DNA from: Sphingomonas sp. JUb134
GTDB taxonomy: Bacteria > Pseudomonadota > Alphaproteobacteria > Sphingomonadales > Sphingomonadaceae
Reading direction: 5' to 3'
Assembly (NCBI RefSeq): GCF_004341505.2
Contig: NZ_SLYP02000001.1
Location: 1,499,001 to 1,563,000, forward strand
Length of the DNA: 64,000 bases
A program made the translations under genes and the position numbers. Of this stretch, positions 18,871 to 29,476 are shown piece by piece. A model generated the notes under the pieces. It did no database searches. It was not told the origin of the DNA and was given only the letters and a program-made list of their open reading frames with translations. Position 1 is the first letter of the stretch. Each line of letters begins with the position of its first letter.

Positions 18871-20046
18871 TCAGCTCGCCCGCTGCGGATTCATGCCCGG
18901 CGGCGGTGCGTCCATCGTCAGGTCGAGTACCTCCACGCGCGGCAGGCCGGTCGGTTGGGGAATGCGCGACCCGAGTTTCGTCGCCAGGCGAGAGGTGATG
19001 GTGTAGCGTTCCACCCGCAGGAGCCCCGGGTCGCCCGGCGGGAGTGCCAGCGGCACATAGCGGCGGGACGCCAGCGATTCGAGCACGCGCTTGTTCCAGC
19101 CACCGCTGTAATGCTCGCTTTGCCGCAGCAGCGCTGCGTCGCGGGTGCGGCCGTCCGGACCGATCCAGAAAGCGACGTCGATCCACTGGTCCTCATAGCT
19201 CTGGAGCGGCGGATCGTCCCACTTTCCGGCGCCAAGCTTGACCGGCTCGCTATAGAGCAGGCGCGGCGTGCTGGCCGGTTCCGCCTGCACTCGGGCGATC
19301 AGCGCATCGACCGCGTCCGCGGCTCCCTCGGCCATCGCCAGCCGGGATTCCAGGACTTCTGTCGCCAGTTGGAAGCCGGTCGCATCGGACGCCGAGGAGG
19401 TCTTCAGCTGCCGGAGCGCGGCACGGGCCTCGGGGCGAAACCGCTCGCTGAGCTGCGCAAGGGAGACCTTGAGCGAAGCGGTACGCAGCAACGCGAAATT
19501 CCGGATCGTCGGCTGCCCGGCTGCCGCCGCGTCCTCGGCAATGGCCTTGTACTCGCGTTCCGCCCCACGAATGTTGCCCAGTTCGGAAAGCCCATCGGCC
19601 AGCTCGATACGGCCATAGAGCGTCTGCGGATCGGTCTCCGAGAGCCCCGCGCGCAGGGAGGCGAGCATGCCCCGCATGGCGGCCTTCATCCCGTCGCCAT
19701 CGCCCAGGTGGGCGTGGATCCGTGCGTCGGCCCGGTAGAGCACAGCCACGTCCACGGGATTGGTCTTTGCAAAGCCGCGATTGCGCCGGATCGCCTCCGC
19801 GATCGTCCGCCGGGCGTCGCGATACGCTCCCGCCACGAACTGGTTCTCGACATGGGAGAGCGAGGCAGCGACGTCCTCGGCAGGCGGGCAGTGCCGCGCG
19901 ATGCACGCGGCCAGCCTCTGTTCCGTCTGCTCCAGCCGGACGGCGGTGACGACGACCTCGCCTCCCGCGCTCTCCGGCGCCTCCTGGGCCGCTGCCGCCG
20001 AAGCCAGCAGCATGGAAAGGGATACGCCAAGTGCAGTTCGCAGCAT
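18871..20046 (-). CDS. Periplasmic helical-repeat protein with TonB-C-like end
   Basis: I do not recognise a named family. The 391-residue product has a signal peptide (cleavage near AAAAQ), then GGEVVVTAVR, which looks like the N-terminal segment of TonB-dependent receptors. Helical TPR-like repeats follow to about residue 270. The C-terminal 110 residues (IDVAFWIGPDGRTRDAALL, then a VLESLASRRYVPL segment) resemble a TonB C-terminal fold. ATG 20046 is preferred over TTG 20052 because of the GAGG site upstream and the signal peptide. It is followed after four bases by the beta-lactamase-like gene. Confidence 0.6.
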   Translation of the reverse strand: MLRTALGVSLSMLLASAAAAQEAPESAGGEVVVTAVRLEQTEQRLAACIARHCPPAEDVAASLSHVENQFVAGAYRDARRTIAEAIRRNRGFAKTNPVDVAVLYRADARIHAHLGDGDGMKAAMRGMLASLRAGLSETDPQTLYGRIELADGLSELGNIRGAEREYKAIAEDAAAAGQPTIRNFALLRTASLKVSLAQLSERFRPEARAALRQLKTSSASDATGFQLATEVLESRLAMAEGAADAVDALIARVQAEPASTPRLLYSEPVKLGAGKWDDPPLQSYEDQWIDVAFWIGPDGRTRDAALLRQSEHYSGGWNKRVLESLASRRYVPLALPPGDPGLLRVERYTITSRLATKLGSRIPQPTGLPRVEVLDLTMDAPPPGMNPQRAS

Positions 20047-20117
20047 CGCCAAGACCTCGCCATCGGGAGTTCCGATGACGAGGCTATCAAGCGGCGACGT
20101 GGTCTGTCACGCGCTTT

Positions 20118-22151
<2,034 letters not shown>

Positions 22152-23156
22152 TCAGTGCCGAATCGCGTGGGCTAGGGCGAGGTGGAAGCTCTTGGGATCC
22201 TCGACCATCGGCGAGTGGCCAAGTGCGGGCAGCCGCACCAGCCGCGCGTTGGGAAAGGCCTTCACCGCGGTCTCCGCCGCCTGCGGCACGGTGCGTACCT
22301 TCGGCCGCACCACCTCCGGCGCGGTGTTGGCGCGGAACGCGGTCTTGTCGAGCTGGCCGATGAGGAGGGTGACGGGCACTGCCACGCGCGACAGCTCGGC
22401 CGCGACGGGCTGGGTCTCAATCATGTCGGAAAGCCGCGCCTGGGCTTCGCGCACCGTGTCGCCCTCGGCGCTCGCATATTGCCCGGCGAGCATCGCCACC
22501 CAGCGATCATAGGCCGGACGCCACTGGCCATGGTAATAGTTGCGCAGCTGATAGGCCTTGATCGAGCCGGCGTCGGTCTTCGCCTCCTCGGCGCGCAGCC
22601 CGTCGAGCGGCGTATAGGGCACGCCCTCCGCCAGCGTGTCGTTCAGGCCCAGCGGGTTGACCAGCACCAACTGCGATAGCCGCTTGGGGTAGAGCAGGGC
22701 GAAGCGCGTCGCGAGCACGCCACCCGTCGAATGGCCGACCAGCACGATCCGCCCGGCACCCGCCTTGTCGAGCAGGGCCGCCGTCAGGGTCGCCAGCGCG
22801 TGGAAGCTGTACTGGAAGCCCGCCGGCTTGGACGACTTGCAGAAGCCGATCTGGTCGGGCGCGATCACGCGATAGCCGCGTGCCGCCAGGTCGCCGATCG
22901 TCTCGCCCCAGGTGGCCGCGCAGAAGTTCTTGCCGTGAAGCAATACGACGGTGGTGCCGTTCGCGGCCGCGGTCGGGGCCACGTCCAGATAGGCCATGCG
23001 CACCGCCTCGCCCTGCGCGCGCGTTTCGAACCAGCGGACCGGATAGGGATAGTCGAACCGCTCCAGGTTCGCGCCGAAATCGGCTTTCGACTGGGCAAGC
23101 GCCGGGAAGGGCGCTCCTGCCAGTGCCAGCGCAATCATCCAACCCGCAGTCCGCAT
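22152..23156 (-). CDS. Secreted alpha/beta hydrolase
   Basis: A 334-residue hydrolase with a signal peptide (MIALALAGAPFPALAQ), so probably periplasmic. It has the oxyanion segment VVLLHGKNFCAATW, the nucleophile elbow GHSTGG near residue 142, and a C-terminal GHSPMVEDP holding the likely catalytic His. LLIGQLDKTAF probably carries the acid. The family covers esterases, epoxide hydrolases and haloalkane dehalogenases, and the sequence does not settle the substrate. It lies 51 bases upstream of parE on the same strand. Confidence 0.8.
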   Translation of the reverse strand: MRTAGWMIALALAGAPFPALAQSKADFGANLERFDYPYPVRWFETRAQGEAVRMAYLDVAPTAAANGTTVVLLHGKNFCAATWGETIGDLAARGYRVIAPDQIGFCKSSKPAGFQYSFHALATLTAALLDKAGAGRIVLVGHSTGGVLATRFALLYPKRLSQLVLVNPLGLNDTLAEGVPYTPLDGLRAEEAKTDAGSIKAYQLRNYYHGQWRPAYDRWVAMLAGQYASAEGDTVREAQARLSDMIETQPVAAELSRVAVPVTLLIGQLDKTAFRANTAPEVVRPKVRTVPQAAETAVKAFPNARLVRLPALGHSPMVEDPKSFHLALAHAIRH

Positions 23157-23176
23157 CCTTGCCTCCTCGCAGCCCC

Positions 23177-23216
23177 GTAAAATGCGATCGCCCCGGAACC
23201 GGGTTCCAGGGCGATC
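23177..23216 (-). terminator. Intrinsic terminator of gcrA
   Basis: On the minus strand GATCGCCC (23216-23209) pairs with GGGCGATC (23193-23186) around an inner GGAACC/GGTTCC stem. GCATTTTACG with four T's follows. It lies 18 bases after the gcrA stop, so gcrA ends here and the hydrolase has its own start. Confidence 0.7.
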
Positions 23217-23234
23217 CGTGTTTCGTGCTCTGCC

Positions 23235-23951
23235 TCAGCGGACGCGCGGGCCGCCATAGGGCAGCGGCGGCGGCGGGCGCCGGTCGCGGCGGGGCAGCTG
23301 CGCCTGATAGGCGTGGCCGCAATGCTCGACGCAGTAGGGGAAGCCCGGGTTCACCTTGTCGCCGCAGAAGTGGAAGTCCGGCTCGCCCGGGTGGCCGATC
23401 GGCCACTTGCAGATGCGGTCGTTGAGGTCGAGCAGCGTGGTCTTGCCGGCGATCGCCTCGCTGGGGCGCGCGGGCACCAGGCGGCGGGGCGGGGCGGGCG
23501 TGATCGGCGCGCTGTTCTCGCCCGGGTTCTGGCGCAGGAAGCCGCCGGGGCCGACCGAACGCAGCGTCGGCTGGGGCCGCGACTCGGCGGCCGGCGCCGT
23601 GTCGTCCTCCTCGGCCGGTTCCGGCGCGGCAGCGCGCACCGGCTCGGGCGCGCGCACCGGCGCAGGCTTCACGGGCTCGGGAGCAGGCGGGGGCGACGCT
23701 TCGACTCGCTTGGGCGCCGGCGGCTCGACCGGCGCGGCCACGGGTGCGGCCGGGGCTGCCGCGGCGGCCTTCTTGGCCTCCGGATCATTGGCGCGAACGG
23801 GCGAGGGACGCGACTGGAGCCCCAGCCGGTGCGCCTTGCCAATCACCGCATTGCGGCTGATCCCGCCCAGCTCTTCCGCGATCTGGCTCGCCGTCTGCCC
23901 GGCCTCCCACATCTTGGTCAGCGTGGCGATGCGTTCCTCGGTCCAACTCAT
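23235..23951 (-). CDS. gcrA: Cell cycle regulator GcrA
   Basis: GcrA binds sigma70-RNA polymerase and promoters carrying methylated GANTC sites and drives S-phase genes in alphaproteobacteria. The 238 residues start with MSWTEERIATLTKMWEAGQ and SQIAEELGGISRNAVIGKA, the DNA-binding helix-turn-helix, residues 1-45. A Pro/Ala-rich linker covers about 50-160. The sigma-interacting C-terminal domain has CKWPIGHPGEPDFHFCG and PYCVEHC, a probable zinc site. ATG 23951 is the start; the frame stays open for another 960 bases upstream but that stretch is a shadow. Confidence 0.93.
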   Translation of the reverse strand: MSWTEERIATLTKMWEAGQTASQIAEELGGISRNAVIGKAHRLGLQSRPSPVRANDPEAKKAAAAAPAAPVAAPVEPPAPKRVEASPPPAPEPVKPAPVRAPEPVRAAAPEPAEEDDTAPAAESRPQPTLRSVGPGGFLRQNPGENSAPITPAPPRRLVPARPSEAIAGKTTLLDLNDRICKWPIGHPGEPDFHFCGDKVNPGFPYCVEHCGHAYQAQLPRRDRRPPPPLPYGGPRVR

Positions 23952-24020
23952 TCGTCGTCGTTCCCCACTCGGTTTCCGGTGCGGGTTGCGGCCCACGACG
24001 CCAGCGACTAGGCGGCACCC

Positions 24021-24863
24021 ATGGCCGATCAGCCCCTCGCATCCGAAAACAGGATTTCCGACCCCGGTGTTCCGGTCATCCGGAACGTCAACTGGGGCGG
24101 CTTGCGTGCGCTCTATATCAAGGAGGTGCGCCGTTTCTTCAAGGTGCAGCTCCAGACGATCTGGGCACCTGCCGTGCAAACCCTCCTGTACCTCGTGGTG
24201 TTCACCACCGCGCTCGGGGCACGCGGGGCGGTTCCGGTCGGCGGCGGCACCGTCGCCTTTGCCGATTTCCTTGCGCCTGGCCTGATCGTCATGGGCATGC
24301 TCACCAACGCCTATGCCAACGCCAGCTTCTCGCTGCTGGTGGGCAAGATGCAGGGCACGATCGTCGATTATCTGATGCCGCCGCTCTCGACGGGCGAGCT
24401 GTTGGCGGCGCTGACCGGCGGCGCCGTCACGCGCGCGTTCCTGGTCGGCGGCGCGGTGTGGCTGGCGATGGCGCTGTGGCCGGGCGTGCACGTGACGCCG
24501 CAGCACCTCTGGGCGATCCTGTGGTTCGGCTTCCTGGGCTCGGTGTTCCTGGCGCTGGTGGGCGTGCTCACCTCGATCTGGGCGGAGAAGTTCGACCATG
24601 CCGCCGCGGTCCAGAACTTCGTGGTGGGCCCGCTCACGCTCCTGTCCGGCACCTTCTATTCGGTCGAGCGCCTGTCGCCGACCTTCCAGGCGATCAGCCA
24701 CGCCAACCCGTTCTTCTACATCATCTCGGGCTTCCGCTACGGCTTCATCGGCACCGCCGACTCGCCCGTGCTGCTCGGCAGCCTGGTGATCCTGGGCGTC
24801 GACGTGGTGCTCGGCATCATCGCCTATCGGCTGCTCGCAACCGGCTGGAAGACCAAGAGCTGA
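24021..24863 (+). CDS. ABC-2 type transporter permease
   Basis: A 280-residue inner membrane protein with about six helices. It starts after a polar N-terminus with LRALYIKEVRRFFKVQLQ, a typical ABC-2 permease entry, and has PGLIVMGMLTNAYANASF and FVVGPLTLLSGTFYSVERLS, the latter matching the conserved C-terminal loop. It resembles the YadH/NodJ group of exporters. No ATP-binding partner lies next to it, so the cognate ATPase is elsewhere. It is divergent from gcrA with only 69 bases between them. Confidence 0.85.
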   Translation: MADQPLASENRISDPGVPVIRNVNWGGLRALYIKEVRRFFKVQLQTIWAPAVQTLLYLVVFTTALGARGAVPVGGGTVAFADFLAPGLIVMGMLTNAYANASFSLLVGKMQGTIVDYLMPPLSTGELLAALTGGAVTRAFLVGGAVWLAMALWPGVHVTPQHLWAILWFGFLGSVFLALVGVLTSIWAEKFDHAAAVQNFVVGPLTLLSGTFYSVERLSPTFQAISHANPFFYIISGFRYGFIGTADSPVLLGSLVILGVDVVLGIIAYRLLATGWKTKS

Positions 24864-24923
24864 GGCCGCTGCACCAGCCTTGGTGTTGACCGGCTTTGCC
24901 GGTCGCGCGTAAAGCAACGGGAG

Positions 24924-24955
24924 GGCGGCCTGGCTGGGCCGCCTTTCGCGTTTTT
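24924..24955 (+). terminator. Rho-independent terminator after the ABC-2 permease
   Basis: GGCGGCC at 24924-24930 pairs with GGCCGCC at 24937-24943 across a six-base loop, followed by TTTCGCGTTTTT. It separates the permease from argD. Confidence 0.75.
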
Positions 24956-24991
24956 GGAGCTTTTTCCACCTAGCCTGAAGGAGGCCGTTCG

Positions 24992-26182
24992 ATGTCGATC
25001 ACCGCGCTCATGCCCGTTTACCCACGGTGCGGCGTGCGCCCGGTGCGAGGCGAGGGCTGCTACCTCTTCAGCGAGGACGGCACCCGCTATCTCGACTTCG
25101 CCGCCGGCATTGCGGTGAACGCGCTCGGCCACGGCCACCCGCACCTGGTGAAGGCGATCGCCGACCAGGCTGCGACGTTGATGCACGTCTCGAACCTCTA
25201 CGGCAGCCCGCAGGGGGAGGCGCTGGCGCAGCGCATCGTCGACAACAGCTTTGCCGACACCGTGTTCTTCACCAACTCGGGTGCCGAGGCGGTGGAGTGC
25301 GCGATCAAGACCGCGCGCCGCTACCACTACGCCAACGGCAATCCGGAGCGGCACAAGCTCATCACCTTCCAGAACGCCTTCCACGGGCGCACGCTCGGCG
25401 CGATCTCCGCGACCGACCAGCCCAAGATGCGCGACGGGTTCGAGCCGCTGCTGCCGGGCTTCGACTATGTGCCTTTCAACGATCTGGAGGGCGCGCTCGC
25501 CAAGATCGATGACGAGACCGCCGGCTTCCTGGTCGAGACCGTCCAGGGCGAGGGCGGGCTGATGGCCGCGACGCCGGAGTTCCTCCAGGGCCTGCGCAAG
25601 GCGTGTGACGAACACGGCCTGCTGCTGGTGCTGGACGAGGTGCAGTGCGGCTACGGCCGTACCGGCACCTTCTTCGCGCACGAGCAATATGGCGTCACGC
25701 CCGACATCATGTCGGTTGCCAAGGGCATCGGCGGCGGCTTCCCGCTCGGCGCCTGCCTCGCGACCGAGGAAGCGGCCAAGGGCATGGTCTATGGCACCCA
25801 CGGTTCGACCTATGGCGGCAACCCGCTCGCGATGGCGGCGGGCCAGGCGGTGCTCGACGTCATGCTGGAGCCGGGCTTCCTCGATCATGTGAAGCAGATG
25901 GGCGAGCGCCTGCGCTCGGCGCTCGAGCAGATGATCCCCAACCACGACCATCTGTTCGAGGAGGTGCGCGGCAAGGGGCTGATGCTCGGCATCAAGCTCA
26001 AGGCCGATGCCCGCGAGTTCGTGGCGCACCTGCGCGACAACCACCAGCTGCTGACCGTGTCTGCCGGCGGCAACGTGGTGCGCGTGCTGCCGCCGCTGGT
26101 GATCGACGAGCGCCACATCGCCGAGGCGGTGGAAAAGCTCTCCGCGGGCGCGCGCACCTTCGTGCCCGTCGCCGACGATTGA
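24992..26182 (+). CDS. argD: Acetylornithine/succinylornithine aminotransferase
   Basis: A PLP-dependent class III aminotransferase that converts N-acetylglutamate semialdehyde to N-acetylornithine in arginine synthesis, and may also serve lysine synthesis. The 396 residues show YLDFAAGIAVNALGHGHP, FFTNSGAEAVECAIK, LVLDEVQCGYGRTG, and the PLP Lys near residue 244 in SVAKGIGGGFPLGA. Length and motifs match ArgD. AAGGAGG lies at 24977-24983 before the ATG. argF follows after 90 bases, so the pair is probably an arginine operon. Confidence 0.93.
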   Translation: MSITALMPVYPRCGVRPVRGEGCYLFSEDGTRYLDFAAGIAVNALGHGHPHLVKAIADQAATLMHVSNLYGSPQGEALAQRIVDNSFADTVFFTNSGAEAVECAIKTARRYHYANGNPERHKLITFQNAFHGRTLGAISATDQPKMRDGFEPLLPGFDYVPFNDLEGALAKIDDETAGFLVETVQGEGGLMAATPEFLQGLRKACDEHGLLLVLDEVQCGYGRTGTFFAHEQYGVTPDIMSVAKGIGGGFPLGACLATEEAAKGMVYGTHGSTYGGNPLAMAAGQAVLDVMLEPGFLDHVKQMGERLRSALEQMIPNHDHLFEEVRGKGLMLGIKLKADAREFVAHLRDNHQLLTVSAGGNVVRVLPPLVIDERHIAEAVEKLSAGARTFVPVADD

Positions 26183-26272
26183 TCCTCGCCACCTGACATC
26201 GACCGGCCCGTCCTGGCCGTCCGCCCTCGCGAACGGGGCGGCCGGTCCGGCGGGGAGCCAAGGGCCTTTGCC

Positions 26273-27199
26273 ATGACCCAGACCCGTCACTTCCTCGATC
26301 TCTCCTCCGCCGGCGCCGACGGCGTCGCGGCGATGCTCGCCGACGCGCTCGATCGCAAGCAGGCGCGCGCCGGCTTCCCCAAGGGGCGCCCTGACGCCGA
26401 CGCGCCGCTCGCTGGCCACACGCTGGCGATGGTGTTCGAGAAATCCTCCACCCGCACCCGCGTGTCGTTCGACATGGCGATGCGGCAGCTCGGCGGCAGC
26501 GCGGTGATCCTCGACAGCGGCACCAGCCAGCTCGGCCGCGGCGAGACGGTCGCCGACACCGCGCGCGTGCTGTCGGGCTATTGCGACGCCATCATGGTGC
26601 GCACCGACGACCATGCGAAGCTGGAGGAGATGGCGGCCTATGCCACCGTCCCCGTCATCAACGGCCTCACCGACAATTCGCACCCCTGCCAGATCATGGC
26701 CGACCTGCTGACGGTGATCGAGGCCGGCCTGGCGCTGCCGGGCAGCAAATGGGCCTGGCTGGGCGACGGCAACAACGTGCTTCACTCGATCATCGAGGCG
26801 GGCGCGCTGATGCACTTCGACGTGGTCGCCGCCTGCCCCGAAGGCTTCGACCCCGCACCGCACGTGCTGGAGGCAGCGGGCGCCCGCGCGCGCGTCTGCC
26901 GCGATCCGCTGGAGGCGGTGTCCGGTGCCGACGTGATCGTCACCGACACCTGGATCTCGATGGGCCAAGCCCATGCCGATGCGAAGCTCGCGGCGATGGC
27001 GCCGTTCCAGGTGACCGAGGCGCTGATGGCCGCCGCCAAGCCGGATGCGAAGTTCCTCCACTGCCTGCCCGCCCACCGCGGGGAGGAAGTGGTGCCGGAA
27101 GTGATCGACGGCCCGCAATCGCTGATCTGGCCGGAGGCGGCGAACCGCCTCCACGCGCAAAAGTCGGTCCTGCGCTGGTGCTTCGGCCAGGTCGGCTGA
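26273..27199 (+). CDS. argF: Ornithine carbamoyltransferase
   Basis: A cytoplasmic transferase that joins carbamoyl phosphate and ornithine to give citrulline. The 308-residue product carries the carbamoyl phosphate loop [10 protein letters not shown] near residue 57, [14 protein letters not shown], the ornithine loop DTWISMGQ, and [12 protein letters not shown] near 260 with the catalytic Cys. All key motifs are present and the length is normal. It follows argD, and no arginine repressor site is obvious upstream. Confidence 0.96.
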   Translation: MTQTRHFLDLSSAGADGVAAMLADALDRKQARAGFPKGRPDADAPLAGHTLAMVFEKSSTRTRVSFDMAMRQLGGSAVILDSGTSQLGRGETVADTARVLSGYCDAIMVRTDDHAKLEEMAAYATVPVINGLTDNSHPCQIMADLLTVIEAGLALPGSKWAWLGDGNNVLHSIIEAGALMHFDVVAACPEGFDPAPHVLEAAGARARVCRDPLEAVSGADVIVTDTWISMGQAHADAKLAAMAPFQVTEALMAAAKPDAKFLHCLPAHRGEEVVPEVIDGPQSLIWPEAANRLHAQKSVLRWCFGQVG

Positions 27200-27218
27200 G
27201 CGACCCGCATTCATCCCC

Positions 27219-27315
27219 GTTCGTGCTGAGTAGGGGCTGAGCTTGTCGAAGCCCCGTATCGAAGCATCCTTCGATACGCCATTTCGACTTCGCTCAATGG
27301 CTACTCAGGACGAAC
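27219..27315 (+). repeat. Nested-hairpin intergenic repeat (family B)
   Basis: Outer arms GTTCGTGCTGAGTAG (27219-27233) and CTACTCAGGACGAAC (27301-27315) are inverted with one mismatch. Inside lie three further hairpins: 27233-27255 (GGGGCT/AGCCCC), 27256-27277 (GTATCGAAG/CTTCGATAC) and 27279-27300 (CCATT/AATGG). A related element with the GAGCTTGTCGA core lies at 59802-59899. A short related end occurs at about 27472-27494, before hslO. I see no gene in 27200-27503. Confidence 0.75.
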
Positions 27316-27503
27316 GTCGGCGCCAGTAAGAGGCTCTTGAGGCGGCTTCGGCGCATGAGTTGCCGAACGCGCGCGGCTTCCTATCTCTATTCCACACCAC
27401 CGAGCGCCGTTTCGCCCCGCCACGAGGGGCCGCTCTTCTTCTCCCATGCGGGCGGAAGGAGAAGGGCAGGGCTCGGACAGGCTCAGCCCGAACGGTAGAC
27501 ACC

Positions 27504-28415
27504 ATGCAGGAACCCACCGCCACCGATCTCGACCGCGCGATCGGCTTCACCATTCCCGATCGGGACGCCCGCGGCCGCATCACCCGGCTGGGGCCGGTGC
27601 TCGACTCGATCCTCTCCGCGCACGCCTATCCGCCAGCGATCGAGACGCTGCTGGCCGAGGCGCTGGCGCTCACCGCATTGCTCGGCTCGACGCTGAAGGG
27701 CGAAGAGGGGCAGCTCACGCTCCAGGCGCAGACGCAGAACGGCGTCGTGCGGCTGATGGTCTGCGACTTCAAGGCCGGCGAGCTGCGCGGCTATGTGGAC
27801 TATGACGCCGAGCGGCTGGCGGCGCTGCCGGAGGCGCCGTCGCTGTTCGCGTTGTTCGGCAACGGCTATCTCGCGATCACCTTCGACCAGGCGGTGACCG
27901 GCGAGCGCTACCAGGGCATCGTGCCGCTGGATGGCGAGTCGCTGGCGGACGCGGCGCAGAGCTACTTCCTCCAGTCGGAGCAGATCCCGAGCCTGGTGCG
28001 CCTGGGCGTCGGCCGCGATGCGGCCGGCCGGCCGGTCGCGGGCGGGCTGTTCCTGCAGCATCTGCCCGATGGCGAGGAGGGGCGCGATCGTATCCACACC
28101 CGGCTCGATCACCCGCAGTGGCAGCACGTCGAGGCACTCGGCGCCACCATGGGTGCGGACGAGCTCACGGATGCGGCGCTTCCGCTCGAGACGCTGGTCT
28201 GGCGCCTGTTCAACGAGGAGCGCGAGGTGCTGGTGCAAGGAAGCACGGCGATGAGCCGCGGCTGCCGCTGCGACGTGACCTACATCCAGCAGGTGCTGTC
28301 GCGCTTCCCGGAGGAGGAGCGGCGCGAGATGGCCGACGAGAACGGCCTGATCACCGTCGACTGCGCCTTTTGCGCCACCAAGTTCCCGGTGCCGTTCGAG
28401 ACGGCACTCTCCTGA
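27504..28415 (+). CDS. hslO: Redox-regulated chaperone Hsp33
   Basis: Hsp33 is a cytoplasmic holdase activated when oxidation releases zinc from four cysteines. The 303 residues show GELRGYVDYD and a glycine-rich core. The C-terminal zinc module CRC, then 32 residues later CAFC, matches the CxC and CxxC redox switch. ATG 27504 begins the family-like sequence; an upstream in-frame ATG at 27360 adds 48 unrelated residues. The ribosome binding site is weak (GAACGG). Confidence 0.92.
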   Translation: MQEPTATDLDRAIGFTIPDRDARGRITRLGPVLDSILSAHAYPPAIETLLAEALALTALLGSTLKGEEGQLTLQAQTQNGVVRLMVCDFKAGELRGYVDYDAERLAALPEAPSLFALFGNGYLAITFDQAVTGERYQGIVPLDGESLADAAQSYFLQSEQIPSLVRLGVGRDAAGRPVAGGLFLQHLPDGEEGRDRIHTRLDHPQWQHVEALGATMGADELTDAALPLETLVWRLFNEEREVLVQGSTAMSRGCRCDVTYIQQVLSRFPEEERREMADENGLITVDCAFCATKFPVPFETALS

Positions 28416-28431
28416 CGTTGCATCCCCGGCA

Positions 28432-28462
28432 GGCAGCCCCCACATGCGCGGCGGGGGCTGCC
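28432..28462 (+). terminator. Stem-loop after hslO
   Basis: GGCAGCCCCC (28432-28441) pairs perfectly with GGGGGCTGCC (28453-28462) across an 11-base loop. There is no T-run, so it may be a transcript end or a stability element rather than a classic terminator. Confidence 0.45.
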
Positions 28463-28488
28463 GCGCTGCGGCAAACGGAAGGTGAGAC

Positions 28489-28917
28489 ATGAGGGGTGGG
28501 GGCGCAGGTCGCGCCATTCTGGCCGCAGTGGCGGCGATACTCGGCGCGGCGTCTGCCGTAGCGGTGGTTCCGGGCTCCGGACTAAGGGCAACAGCGTCGA
28601 TCGAGCCGGGCCTGTGGCAGGTCCGCGAACGCGGTGCGAAGGCGGGGGGACGCAATCTGTGCGTCCGCGACGTCGGCGCGCTGGTTCAGCTCCGTCATGC
28701 CGGCGTGCAGTGCTCGCGCTTCGTCATCGAAGATGCCGGAAATCGCGCGACGGTACACTATACCTGTCCCGGATCAGGACATGGGCGGACCACCATCACG
28801 GTCAATACCTCGCACGCGCTGACGGTCGAGACGCAGGGCATCGCCGAAGGCTTGCCGTTCCAGGAGGAATACTGGGTCCGGCGCCTCGGCAGCTGTTCGC
28901 CCGGCCGCGGTCGTTAA
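28489..28917 (+). CDS. Secreted DUF3617-like protein
   Basis: A 142-residue protein with a signal-like hydrophobic N-terminus, residues 9-30. The mature part starts IEPGLWQVRE and keeps four Cys at spacings suggesting two disulphides (NLCVRD, VQCSRF, HYTCPGSG, GSCSPG). The pattern fits DUF3617, a family of small periplasmic proteins without a known function; the match is from the motif alone. GGAAGGTGAG at 28476-28485 is a good ribosome binding site. It stands alone between two stem-loops. Confidence 0.55.
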   Translation: MRGGGAGRAILAAVAAILGAASAVAVVPGSGLRATASIEPGLWQVRERGAKAGGRNLCVRDVGALVQLRHAGVQCSRFVIEDAGNRATVHYTCPGSGHGRTTITVNTSHALTVETQGIAEGLPFQEEYWVRRLGSCSPGRGR

Positions 28918-28993
28918 GGCTGGGTTTATGCGGGCCGTTCTACGAAGCGAATAGCCGGATTTCGGCGCATGTTCCCCTAACAACATGATCCTC

Positions 28994-29020
28994 GGGCCGC
29001 TCTTCAGCGGCCCGTTCTTT
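28994..29020 (+). terminator. Rho-independent terminator candidate
   Basis: GGGCCGC (28994-29000) pairs with GCGGCCC (29007-29013) across TCTTCA, followed by GTTCTTT. It lies 76 bases after the DUF3617-like gene. The remaining gap to 29255 shows no gene. Confidence 0.6.
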
Positions 29021-29255
29021 GCCGGTCTCGCGCTTCGCGGCTGACCGCTTGAGTCGCTGGACGCAATCTCCTAGTCCTCTTGAGGGCGCTACGTAGTAAT
29101 TCGTACGCGGTTTACCGGAGCGCGGCCACGTACGGTCGCTAAGGGCGTGGCGCGTTTTTGCGGTGCAGCGTATGCCTCCTGTGCTCTTCGGCCTCCGTGG
29201 GGGGCGGTTACTTCGGGGCCGAAGCGCATATCAGGGGAGAGTCGGGAGACGATCC

Positions 29256-29459
29256 GTGGGTTGGCTTTGTATGGTGATGGGCCACAAGCACGCGAAGCGT
29301 GTGTGGCACGATGGGGTCGACTTTCGCGCCCGTTGCACGCGCTGCAGCGAGGAGATGCTGCGCGATGACGTCCGGGGCGAATGGCGCCTCTTCGATCCGG
29401 TCCGGGACGCCGATCCGACGCGCACCGAGAAGCCGGACCGCCAGTCCCGCGCGGGCTGA
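29256..29459 (+). CDS. Small zinc-ribbon-like hypothetical protein
   Basis: A 67-residue protein with an N-terminal Cys, a GHKH segment at residues 9-12, and ARCTRCSEE near residue 35, together a plausible four-ligand zinc site (Cys, His, Cys, Cys). The C-terminus is polar and charged. The pattern is that of small DUF1660-type zinc-binding proteins, a loose similarity. GTG 29256 is chosen because GGGAG at 29244-29248 sits seven bases upstream; ATG 29271 is an alternative. It converges with the M28 peptidase gene. Confidence 0.45.
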   Translation: MGWLCMVMGHKHAKRVWHDGVDFRARCTRCSEEMLRDDVRGEWRLFDPVRDADPTRTEKPDRQSRAG

Positions 29460-29476
29460 GGCGCCGCCTCCGATCC

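Noticed and set aside
20053..20117. A terminator for parE
   Set aside because: The 65 bases after the parE stop show no stable stem with a T-run; parE may read into the next minus-strand genes.
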